Shown piece by piece: positions 1-9,400 of a stretch of 27,014 nucleotides of DNA. The position numbers were made by a program, and so were the translations under genes. The stretch is taken from contig KZ111176.1 of NCBI GenBank assembly GCA_002077045.2, positions 208,045-235,058 on the forward strand, read 5' to 3'. The notes beneath the pieces are model-generated. The model saw only the letters and a program-made list of their open reading frames with translations. It made no database searches and was not told the DNA's origin. The DNA comes from Rachicladosporium sp. CCFEE 5018 (taxonomy: Eukaryota; Ascomycota; Dothideomycetes; Cladosporiales; Cladosporiaceae). The stretch's first letter is position 1, and every line of letters starts with the position of its first letter.

Positions 1-1334
1 CTTCTTTTCCGTCTGCTCAATCCGAATCCTCCTTTTCTCCACCTCCTCTCCCTTTTCTCTCCGCTCCAGACTCAGCTCTTCGTACAGAGCTTTTAGCTCA
101 TTCGTCCGCTCCTGGCTCTTCGCAGCCTTGGTATCGATATCTGCCTGCAGCTTCTGCATCTTGCTTTGCGTACTCGCCAACTGCCTCCTCAACATCGTCT
201 CCTGCCTCTCCACTTCCCGCACATTGTTCGTCTGCTCAACAAGCGCGTCCCGATTCTTTCCTGCCTTCTGCGCTTCCTCATCTTCCTTCGCTAGCTCCAC
301 TGCTAGGTCGGACAGTATCCGTGTCAAGTTCGTGATGTCCGCGTGAAGCGCGGCGAAGCTGTCACTGCTCGTTTGCAGGGCACGACTTCGTTTCTCAAGC
401 CGCAAGATCTCGGAGTTGTCGCGGGTGAGATTGTTCTGCAGATCTCGGAGGGACTGTTCGAGGACTGCGGGCGACTGCTCGGTATAGGGTCGCAGCTTGT
501 TGGCTTCTTGTCTGGTGTTCATCACTGCCACTGTGCGCTCTTCCAGCATGGCTTTGAACTTGGCTTGCTCGCTTTTGACGCGTTCGAGCTTATCTGTCAC
601 TCGCTCCTGGCTTGCCTTCAGCTCCAGAAGTCGCGTCCGAAGCTCCCCAGTCCGCTTCTCCTTGTCTCGTAGCGCTTGCTCGATATTCTTGCGGTTCTGC
701 TGCATCTCCTCGAGCTGCTCCTGCTTCTCCTGGTTCGCTTGGTAGAGCACCTCAATCGTGTTCTTCGTCCGCTCCGAAGAGTTGTAGTGCTCATCGATCA
801 CGCTCGTCTGACTCTCTCGGAAGCGAATGAAGTTGATAATGTACGAGAAGATCTTTACCAGCCTCGGATGCGTTGGCCTATACAGATCTGAAAACGTAAA
901 GTCCTTGATCCCGCACTCCTGCAGCAGTCGCCTCAGTGTGATGAAGAAGCCCATCAGCTCCCGCGTGTCGGCTGTGTAGATTCTGTCCGCTTCCTCGCCG
1001 TACAGCGATTCGGCAGCTGCGCGCATTGCTGGCGCGACAATCTCGCGAGTGGTGTTTGTGAGAAGCTCGGCGAACCATTCGAAGACCTTTTGAATCTGGA
1101 GTGGGTTGGGCTTATGGAGATCGGAGAGGGCGAATGGGATTCCTATATCAGAGATGCAGCCGGCGATTTCTTTGTCGGACTAAACATCTTGTCAGTATCC
1201 AGTCTCGAGACGAGTCGTGCGGCTGAGTATACCAATGTCATGAAAGCATCGCCATCATCCTCCTTCCTCTGCTGCTTCTGCTGGCTTGACTGCTGAGAGT
1301 TGCCCGCCATGCTCATCCGCGGATTGTGAGCCAT
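1..1334 (-). CDS. NUF2: Kinetochore protein Nuf2, copy 1 (3' exon missing at window edge)
   Basis: Nuf2 is a subunit of the Ndc80 complex, which couples kinetochores to spindle microtubules. I place the start at 1334 (MAHNPRMSM...). Exon 1 is 1233-1334, a 53-nt intron with a CTGAC branch point lies at 1180-1232, and exon 2 is 1-1179. The intron must be removed to join ...DAFMTL to SDKEIAGCISDIGIPF. This joined N-terminus is the Nuf2 calponin-homology-like head (about residues 25-170), followed by a long Gln/Glu/Arg-rich coiled coil. The window begins exactly at the end of exon 2, so only the last 37 residues seen in copy 2 are absent. That is a window or contig edge, not a mutation. The gene is divergent from the mucin-like gene. 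Family assignment is from recognised sequence; no search was run. Confidence 0.9.
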
Positions 1335-2036
1335 GCTGGGCATCGTATTAGGCTGAGGGTGTCGCGCACTGGGAAGAGAGTAAGTGTGTTGTAGTACTCG
1401 AGTCGTCTGTCTTTCGTGATCGCATCTAGAGTTTGGCGATTGTAAACAGACAAGACAGAGTTCTGGCAACCGGGCCGCCCCGCCAAAGCTCCGGAGCTGA
1501 CCTTTCGACATCACCTCGTTCATCGCCCACTATCATTGACATTGTTTCACTCATCTGCGATCCGTCGCGTTGATATCCGGAGCCCACAAATCAATCCATG
1601 GGTATTGTCAACTGCGATATCCAGCACTTATGCTGGCGCGGAACCGGACCTAGCCAGATTGGCCACCCACTTCGATGTGATGCTCACGTAGACCCGCCGC
1701 GGTCTGGATCAATGGCACCTAGCCCCGATTGGGGCGTCGACGGAATTGTCATCACACGACTGTCAATGCCGAGCAGAAGTGATTGATTTCAGATGTGGAG
1801 TGTGGTGGTCTACATACCTCGATGTCATTCACTCACATGTCACAACACCTTTTTATGGAGGCTATATCCGGATGCACCACTCACGACTAGCGCATTTAAT
1901 ACCCGCCTGCTTGTATCTCTTCACAGCGATTCCCAACTGTACGGCCGTTGCTGAACCCAACGTAGCATGACGCCACTCAGCATTGCCGCAAGCTTCGACA
2001 CTTCACATGTTCAGATCGAAGAGTGAGTCGTGACGG

Positions 2037-2059
2037 TACGCTGCGACTGACACAGCGTA
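2037..2059. promoter_or_regulatory. Inverted repeat TACGCTG-N9-CAGCGTA upstream of mucin-like gene, copy 1
   Basis: The arms 2037-2043 and 2053-2059 are perfect reverse complements separated by 9 nt, about 380 bp before the mucin start. The element is unchanged in copy 2 at 15898-15920. It could bind a dimeric regulator or form a hairpin. The function is inference. Confidence 0.35.
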
Positions 2060-2341
2060 TCTTCCCAGTCTCGGCGATGTTCATGTCCTGTTAGCAGGCA
2101 ACGCTACGTTATGGAGCACTAGAAGCGTAGAGCTATGATTGCTAGGTGGGGTCATTATCGCATACAATAACGAGCTGTACTCGACAGGTGAAGCTGCTGT
2201 CCGCTTGACGGACCATGCTATCGGTAGGTTCGTATCTCTCCCCCCTTTAGACCCAGATGTTCATCATCATCGTTGTAAGAGGCACGACGCGGATTCTCCA
2301 CCAAGAAAATGCGAAATGTCAATATTTTCAACAATCTGATG

Positions 2342-2365
2342 CCTCACCTCAAATCCCCTGTGAGG
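2342..2365. promoter_or_regulatory. Inverted repeat CCTCAC-N12-GTGAGG with internal CCCCT, copy 1
   Basis: The arms 2342-2347 and 2360-2365 are perfect reverse complements, ending about 76 bp before the mucin start codon. The spacer holds CCCCT, the core of the fungal stress-response element bound by Msn2-type zinc fingers in yeast. The element is conserved in copy 2. Regulatory use is inferred. Confidence 0.3.
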
Positions 2366-2441
2366 ACTCTGCTCCGCGCGCCGTTCTCCAAGCACTCTCG
2401 TTCAGCAGATCACTGTCTGCATACTACATTCGCTTAGCACT

Positions 2442-5400
2442 ATGGCACTGTCTGCGATTGCAATGATGAGGGCTCGCAGTCTCCTCCTCGCCGCCCTAGC
2501 CGCAGGCGCCAACGCTCGTACGTAGCAGCAGATTGCCGATGCTAGATTTCATACAGCTAACAAATCGCAGAGGCCACCGCCCCTAATACGACGACAGCGA
2601 CAGTGGTGCACTGTCAGACCGACAACAGTGTCCCAGCAGGTGCCAGCCTGGAAACCGCTACGGCGACACTGGTCGTAGGCCGTGAGAAAGATTCATACAT
2701 CAACTCGGTGTCAGAATGTGACGCTACCTCACTTTTCGCCTCTACGACGGTATACATGGTGCCGGCAGCTACTACCGCGACGATGACAGCAGAGACGACG
2801 GTGGTAATTGTGCAGCCTACCAAGACAAGTTATGTCAGAATGTTCCTGGAGACCTCGTACGCTGATTACTTTGGACCTGGGGCATGGACTGCGCCCGGAG
2901 CAAGCGCCACTGGCTGGCCGAGCTCAACTTATGAGCCTGGGACATGGGAGAACATGACAACAAGCTCCTCTATAAGTACCTCATCCTCATCTACGAGCAC
3001 GACTTCATATTATTGGCCGCTCGCGCTCACGATTGGTCCCCTCACGACCGGTACTGGCGAGCCAGGGCCTACTGAGCCCGGTCCTTTCGTGAACACCACG
3101 ACTGTGATTACTGATGTGCCGTCGACACCAAATACTACGACATACGTCGTCACGCCATCCATCACCACTGGTCCGATCGTGACTGGCACAGGCGACTCCA
3201 CCACATCCACGGAGCCAGGTCCGTTCATCAACACCACGACCGTCGTTACAGAGGTGGCGTACACATCAAACACCACCACGATCATTGTGGCGCCACCCAT
3301 GAGCACCGGCGTCATCTACACCACCGGCACCGGCGACTCATACACAACCACCGAGCCAGGTCCGTCTGGCAATACCAGCTCCACTTTCTCGAACCCAACA
3401 GCGCCAATCACGACGGGTCCATACTCGACTGGTACTGGCGAGATCTTCACCTCCACCGAGCCAGGCCCGTACTCCAACTCCACCACGACTGCCCCCCTCA
3501 CTACTGGCCCGATCGTCACTGGCACTGGTGAGGCATCTACCTCTACCCAGCCGGGTCCATTCTCCAACAGCACGACCACCAGCGCCACTCCTGTGCCCAG
3601 TGGACCGTGTGCTGGCACTGAGGGCTCGCGCTACACCGATGCCAACGGTGCCACATACGACGTCAGGTCAGGCTACGACAGCTCTGTGAACTCATACAAC
3701 GGCACCAATGTCGGGTCAATGGCCGAGTGCTACAACAGCTGCGACCAGCAGACACCGCAATGCACAGGCTTCACGTATGTCACCTCGGGGACCATCTCGG
3801 GCGTCTGCTACCTCAAGAGCGGGGACGGGACTTTTGTTCAGAGCCAGAACACTGCACTCATGTGCTCTGCTTTCCTTGCGCCGCCATTGTCGAATATGAC
3901 CAACACCACCACCACTCACGCAGCGTCTGCGCCTGGCAGCACTGTGCCGTACCCCGACACTACCTCGGCGCCATTCCAAAATGCCACGACGACTTACTCT
4001 GCTCCAATTTACGCTACTGGCACGGCAGTCTCTACCAGTGGAGTCTTCATCTGCCCAGACTACATCGACCAGTGCGGTAACTTCTATGGCCCAGGCTGTT
4101 ACACTTCCTACCCTGGCGTTCCTGCGCCGTCGTTCACTACGCCTTTTTGCTCTTTAAACACCGCCCCTGTAACGAGTGCTGGTACTATCACGCCGATCGC
4201 GTCTAGCTCGGGCAGTCTCTTGTACTCGAACACCACTGTCCCAATGACAACGACCGAGGCCAGTGCTGGGACCATCACGTCGATCGCCTCCACATCGGAG
4301 TCCATCGTCATCTATCCTAATACCACCTCGACCATGCCCGTCGAGATCTCTTCATCTATCACCCCGACTGGATCCGTCAGTCCGTACTCCACTGGCAGTA
4401 TTCCATCGTACTCGACGTCGGACATCGTGCCTCACCCGAACACGACGTCTTTCACTACTCCTGTCATCTCGACAGCGACCGTGACGGTCACTTATAGCGA
4501 CGTCAGGAATGGTTCTACGTCCTACAGCATGTCCTTGTCCGTGTCGACCACAACCGTCATAGACCGCACAACCGATTACACAACGATCACTCGGAATGGC
4601 ACCACCGTCATTACGCCATGCACAACTTCCGAGCCTGTAGTCATCACCACCACTCCAGTACCAGTGTCTTACACTTCGTCGTCGAGCAGCGCAAGTGTGA
4701 CGTACCCGGCAAACTTGACTTCCACCACTCGCACTGGCTCTCTCAACACGACAACAACCTCGGCGCCTATTACTGTCATCACGAGCTCAGTTCCAGTCAC
4801 GGTCATGAAAGTCACCGTGCCCACCACAGTTGTGATTACCGTTCCGTGCACGACCAAGCACTGTACCAGCAAGAAGACCACTACCTTGCGCACGAGCAAG
4901 CACATCACCACTAAACTTATCACCGCCTCGTGCAGTACTCTGCCACCAATCTACACCACCAGAACCTACACCTTGGTGACTACAATCACAGCTACCGCTA
5001 CCCCATCGTCGGTCTACACGAAAACGACCACTACCTGCCCAGTGTGGACGCTTCCTCAGTCCACGACTTGGGTCTATCCCAGCAGCGTCACTACGACTGC
5101 TGCGAACAAGACCAGCGCGATGACAAGCACCCGTTATACGAAGACTACCGTGACCGCCTCTTCCGTCACAACTTACACTAAGGGTAACTCGACGACATGC
5201 TCCACGCTATGGACAACGTATCCGACGACTGCGCCCTGGACGACAACCCAGAGTGGATACAGCTCGTGGCACACTTGGTCGTCCTCTGTGCCGGCTTCCA
5301 CTACCTCGGCCAGCTTCGACACGACGCAGACTACGACCCAGCTTACAACACAGACCGTCACTTCGGGCATCACGATCACTCAGACCGTGCCCAAGTCAAG

Positions 5401-6019
5401 CTCGACCTCGAGCGGGTCTTCGTACGTCTGGGCTTCGTCGGTGCCATCCAGCCAGTCAAGCGCGAGCCAGTCGATTGCAAGCCAGTCATCTGCAAGCCAA
5501 TCCTGGTCGCAGGCCTACAGCAGCGCATCGCAATCGGTTGCTAGCCAGTCGTCAGCCAGCCAATCCTCTGCTGCAAGCTACAGCTCCGCCTCCACTTCGA
5601 CTCCAGCTTCCGGCTCAGCAACCTGGTCCTACGGCTCCGCTTCGGCTTCCACTCCAGCTATCTCTGCCTCTGCGTCTCCCAGTAACTTAGTGGAGTCGCA
5701 GTCCTGGACCTACAGCTCCAAGACCTCCAGGTCCTCGGCCCCGGCTGCCAGCTCTACGTGGAGCTACCCTGATGTGTCTAGCAGCCCTGTCGCGCCTGTG
5801 ACGGAAACTGCTACCACCACCCAGCAGGGCGTCACCTCCAGTAAAGGTATGTTCTCGGATTTGGCGAGTGTTGATGTACATGTGACTGACAATGATCCTG
5901 CAGGTCCGCCCAAAGCGTCGCCTAGCACGACGGCCAGCGCTGCTGCTAATATCAAGGAGCTGGGCACGCAGAGCTTGATGGGTATGGTTGTTGTGGCTGG
6001 GTTGATGGTGTTGTTGTAA
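2442..6019 (+). CDS. Mucin-like, PAN-domain, GPI-type cell-surface protein, copy 1
   Basis: This is a predicted secreted wall or adhesion protein of 1155 residues from three exons: 2442-2517, 2571-5846 and 5904-6019. Exon 1 encodes the signal peptide (hydrophobic LLLAALAAGANA, cleavage likely after ANA). The 53-nt first intron (GTACGT, CTAAC branch) must be spliced to join it to the body. Visible parts in order: a conserved N-terminal domain, five degenerate GTGE/EPGP repeats, a PAN/Apple-like Cys domain at about residues 370-462 (YDVRSGYDS, ECYNSC, CYLKSG), a second Cys cluster at about 516-555 (CPDYIDQCGNFYGPGC), and a long Thr/Ser-rich stalk with many NTT/NST sequons. A Ser-Gln-Ala repeat zone and a hydrophobic tail (LMGMVVVAGLMVLL) without basic residues after it suggest GPI anchoring. 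The 57-nt second intron is stop-free and in frame. The ligand is unknown. Confidence 0.82.
3040..3582 (+). repeat. Five degenerate TGTGE...EPGPF.NTTT protein repeats, copy 1
   Basis: Five units, spaced irregularly, share a core like TGTGExxTSTEPGPFxNTTT. The EPGP/QPGP cores are each followed by an N-glycosylation sequon. Unit number is the same in copy 2 (16901-17444), so this array has not expanded or contracted between copies. Confidence 0.7.
5440..5700 (+). repeat. Ser-rich SQSSA repeat zone of mucin stalk, copy 1
   Basis: Low-complexity repeats of the type SASQS/SQSSA are followed by WSY/STPA motifs. This is the fastest-changing part of the protein: copy 2 has different spacing, substitutions and extra units, which account for most of the length difference (1155 versus 1166 residues). 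Confidence 0.65.
5847..5903 (+). other. Stop-free 57-nt intron before the GPI tail, copy 1
   Basis: GTATGT donor, GTGACTGAC branch region and TGCAG acceptor make this a standard fungal intron, in phase 1. Its length is divisible by three and it has no stop codon. Retention would therefore add 19 residues (starting with MFSDLASVDVH in place after SSKG) without breaking the frame. Confidence 0.7.
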
Positions 6020-6400
6020 ATGAATTTTTAGATGAATGAGAAAGGAAGGTGGAGAATGAGAGCGAAGGAGAGTATAGGCGTGGCGCCAGGAGGAGATGGG
6101 CGCAGAGGTTGGGATTTAGGGTTGGCAGCTACACGGAAGTAGCGCATTAGATTAATACATTGGCCACTGCCCTATTTCTGCACAGTCGTGCTCCACCCTT
6201 GGTGACCTAGATTGATCAAGGTGTTCGCAGTAAGTCATCGCTGTGTGTTCGCGCGAGCGTTCGTGTTGTAATGTTTTCCCGATATGCGTACCGTCTGTGA
6301 ACTACTCAGCCTATGATTCAAGCATCTCCCCTCATCAAGTCATGGGTATCTATACTCCGTGCTCACCAAAACGCCTTACACCCCACACAACATCAGCCCT
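6020..6400. other. Convergent 3' intergenic region, mucin-like gene and BUD3, copy 1
   Basis: The 3' ends of the two converging genes share 381 bp. Most of it does not align with copy 2, apart from a GGGTTGGCAGCTA block near 6119 and a 24-nt identical island at 6337-6360, which lies 40 nt beyond the BUD3 stop. I see no gene. Confidence 0.6.
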
Positions 6401-9400
6401 TCACTCCTTAAGTTGCGCCCTCAGCCCAGCGCCCTCCCGCTTCAACCTCGCATTCTCCCTCCTCAACTTCCCAGCTTCCTCCTGCGCCTCCCTAAGCTGC
6501 TTCTTTAGCTCCTCCACACCGCCAGCCCCGGTAGCTCCAGGAGCAGCCCGCACAGCCTTGAAAATCCTGTCCATCTCGTCATTGAAACGTGCGTAGAGCG
6601 CCTCGTTCTCGGAGTTGGATTCGCGGTAGAGGGTGTCGAGGTTGCGGGACTTGGCTTCGGAGACCTGTGTGTGAGTCAGCAAGGTATGTAAAGCTGTACG
6701 AAGGACACGATGGTAGACGTACGGTGAGTGAACCTGTCACCACACTGCGTAACTCCTCCACCTTCGCGGCCAGCGCAGCGACTTGCTTCGCCACCTCGGC
6801 GGTCTTCGCACTGTTGCCAGTGCTAAGCTCCTCACCGATACGATCGAGCTCGTTCTGCAAGCTGCCGACCCTCTCCTTGAGCTTGACCGGACTTTGCATC
6901 TTCAGCTTCTTCGTTGGTGAAGGCGAAGCCGTCAAAGTCGTCGGAGTGACACCGAGCGTAAGCGCTCTAGCCTTTTCGGGCTCAGGCGACGGTTTCTTAA
7001 TGATGTTTGCCAACCCTGGACGCTCGGACAGTCCACTGCGGATTGTGCCAGTACGATAGGGAGACGCTGAGGCTTTGACGGAGCCGAGCATGGGGATGTT
7101 GGAGATTTGCCGCAAGGGGCTAATTGATGGGTCTGTGGGCGGTCCAGCGCTGGTCTTCGGTCTCGGCGAGTCGACCGCCTCTTTGTCTGGACTGTAGGAC
7201 AGTGCTTTTGAAGGCGCCTCGTTCTCTTTTCGGAACGAAGCCGGCAGACGCGGGCGTGGCGAGCCTGCCAATGGCGTGCCGAAGCGACCGCTACCACCTC
7301 TGCTCGAGGGTGTAGAGGGCATTGGTGAGTTCGGCAGTGACTTGTCGATCGTGCTGAAGGAACTAGCAACCGGAAGCTGGCGACGCTGAGCTGGCGGCGA
7401 CCAAGCTGGAGACTTCTGGGTGGCAGAAAGCGCCTTGATGTCGGAGAGGGAGCTGCGGCGCTTTTTCTTTGGTGGTCCTGATTTCGGGATCAGGCATGGA
7501 TGCTCGCCTATCGTCGAGAGACCGGCACTGAGTGCCGGAGATTGGCTGGAGAGCGGTGCTACTTCGTCAAGAGTGGGCGGCTTGCGCAGAGCTGTACCGT
7601 CTTGCGAAACGGGTCGCAACGGCACTCGCGCGTCAATGTCCGTAGACTGCGATCTGTGCAGCGTTCCGCGAGAGATACTGCCACCCGGGCTCTCGCCACG
7701 AGTGCTCTTGCTCAGACTGCGCCAAACAGAAGTCATCTTCGAGTCTTGCTCGGACTTGCTGTTCTCTCGAGACAATCCACCGAAGCCGAACTTGCGTCGC
7801 AAAGAGGATGCATTTGATCCGACGGAGCCAGTGTTAGTGACCGACCTCGATCGCTTATGGCCGGACGCAGTCACGTCGCCCTGAGCTTGAGCCTCTGACA
7901 GTGGCTCGCCGAAGTAAGTGTCGGTATCCTCCACGAAGCGGTCGATGAGAGCGATGAAGTCACGCGGGTTACCATCTGTGACGAGCAGCTCAGCAAATGC
8001 AGCAGTGAGGATGCCACGGTCTCCATCGTTTCCAGTGCCGTCAAGTAGGTCAGCCAGCAATCGCATGATACCCTTGAAGGCACGCTGATTCTGCGGCGTT
8101 AGTGTAGCCAGAGCCGTCTTGAAGTAGCGATCAAAGTCGATCGGAAACAACGTCTCCGCTTGTGCCTGGACTTCCTGCAGCAGCGTATGCGAGATCACTG
8201 GGCCAACCTGGTCCTTCCACGCGTTGTTAAGGAACTTCTCGAATGCGACAAATAGCACATCGACGGGCGCCTCGGCAGCGAGTACCATCATATTCGAATC
8301 TTCGAGCAGTCCGTTGTACAGCTCGCTGACTGCCAGTGGCTCGGCGCTGGCTCGTAGCTTGAGGTGGCGGCCGACAATATTGCCCTTCCTTGCCTGCAGT
8401 GCAAGCATGTAAGTTGACAAGGTGTCTTCCAGACGCTTGTGTGTGCTGACTGCCTGGGACGTCGGCAGTATCTCGGTCGACCGCATCGAGTGGACAGACA
8501 TTGGTGGTCGGCTTTCCTTCGAGACTGGTCTACTTTCGCGGCTAGGCGGCTTTGGTGCCGTGGGGATGTACTGCGGCGGAGGCATGCGTGGTGTGGGTAG
8601 TGACGGCAGGTCCTTCTTCATGGAGGGAGGCTGCGAACCGGGACCCGCGCTGGCCAGGAAGCTGGACAGCATTTTGACTGGTGACTTTGGCCTGTAGCGT
8701 TGCGAATCCTCACGAGTCGGCAGTTTTGGCACGGCAGTTGCCTTCTCAACATGTATGCTCAGGTCGATGGATTGCAAAGCATCCGCAGTGTATTCAAGCA
8801 GCGCACCCGTCAGGGCAGACGAGGCAATGCTAAAGTGGCAGGCTGCGAGAGATGCAAGCTTCCTGCAGATATAGGGTACGACGTCGACGTTGGAAACCTA
8901 TATCAGAATGTCAGCATGCGCGAGCGCCAGAACACGTCGTGGGAAGGGCCACGTACCAGGTCATACCCAGCAGCGCCCTCCACCGAGTCAATCGACACCC
9001 GACAAGCGCCACCCTTCTGCAAAGCAACAGCGAAGACTGTACGAATCCCATTTGTCCCGGCACGAGGTCGCTTAGAGTGCTTGTCAAGATCGAACACGAT
9101 GCGAACTGCACCGTGGGTGCGGGTACGCAGCGGCTCCTCGAAGACTGCACTGAAGAGGCCAAGCTGATCCGAAGTAGGCGGACTGGCTCGCACGTCCCAC
9201 TTATGGCTCTCGCGTTCCTCCTCGGTGAAGCGATCCTCGACTCTGGCTTTGGCGAGCTCTTCAAGTAGACGACCGGCCTTGCCGCTGTATGAGCCGTCTA
9301 GCAAGAGAGTCTGAATGGCGTCAACGTTCGGGGCTGACTGTGCAGTGACAGGCAGTGGTGAGTAGGCCAATAGCTGTATTGCTCGATCCTCAAGCACGCT

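Larger units (their letters stand above)
1335..2441. promoter_or_regulatory. Divergent intergenic region between NUF2 and mucin-like gene, copy 1
   Basis: About 1.1 kb separates the two start codons and must hold both promoters. The half nearer NUF2 (about 1550-1920) is clearly diverged from copy 2, with indels. The half nearer the mucin gene (about 1921-2441) is about 97% identical to copy 2 (17 differences counted over about 520 nt). It contains two perfect inverted repeats, listed separately. I see no convincing gene: the short reading frames here start at non-ATG codons or change mostly non-synonymously between copies. Confidence 0.6.

Noticed and set aside
1..1334. NUF2 copy 1 as a truncated pseudogene
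   Set aside because: It ends only because the window starts at the exon 2 boundary. The frame is intact and differences to copy 2 are few and conservative.
2139..2339. A 66-residue reading frame upstream of the mucin gene, also present in copy 2 at 16000-16200
   Set aside because: It starts at TTG, not ATG, and most base changes between copies alter the amino acid. This is not a coding pattern; the similarity follows from the conserved promoter block.
3010..3618. Long antisense frames rich in Val/Gly opposite the mucin repeats
   Set aside because: They are the reverse complement of Thr/Pro-rich codons, with no splice signals, and end within the repeats.
4618..4914. His-rich overlapping frame within the mucin exon, repeated in copy 2
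   Set aside because: It is a shifted-frame shadow of Thr/Ser codons (ACC, CAC, TCA). Such shadows are expected in low-complexity coding DNA and persist because the parent gene is conserved.
7420..7884. Plus-strand frame of 154 residues opposite BUD3, with a similar frame in copy 2
   Set aside because: It lies wholly antisense to a well-supported exon and shows no domain or start context of its own.
6579..8777. A separate gene for the 732-residue frame downstream of the RhoGEF frame
   Set aside because: A standard intron (8898-8956) joins it in phase to the RhoGEF exon, and its C-terminal end is read-through of intron 2. It is the second exon of the same gene.
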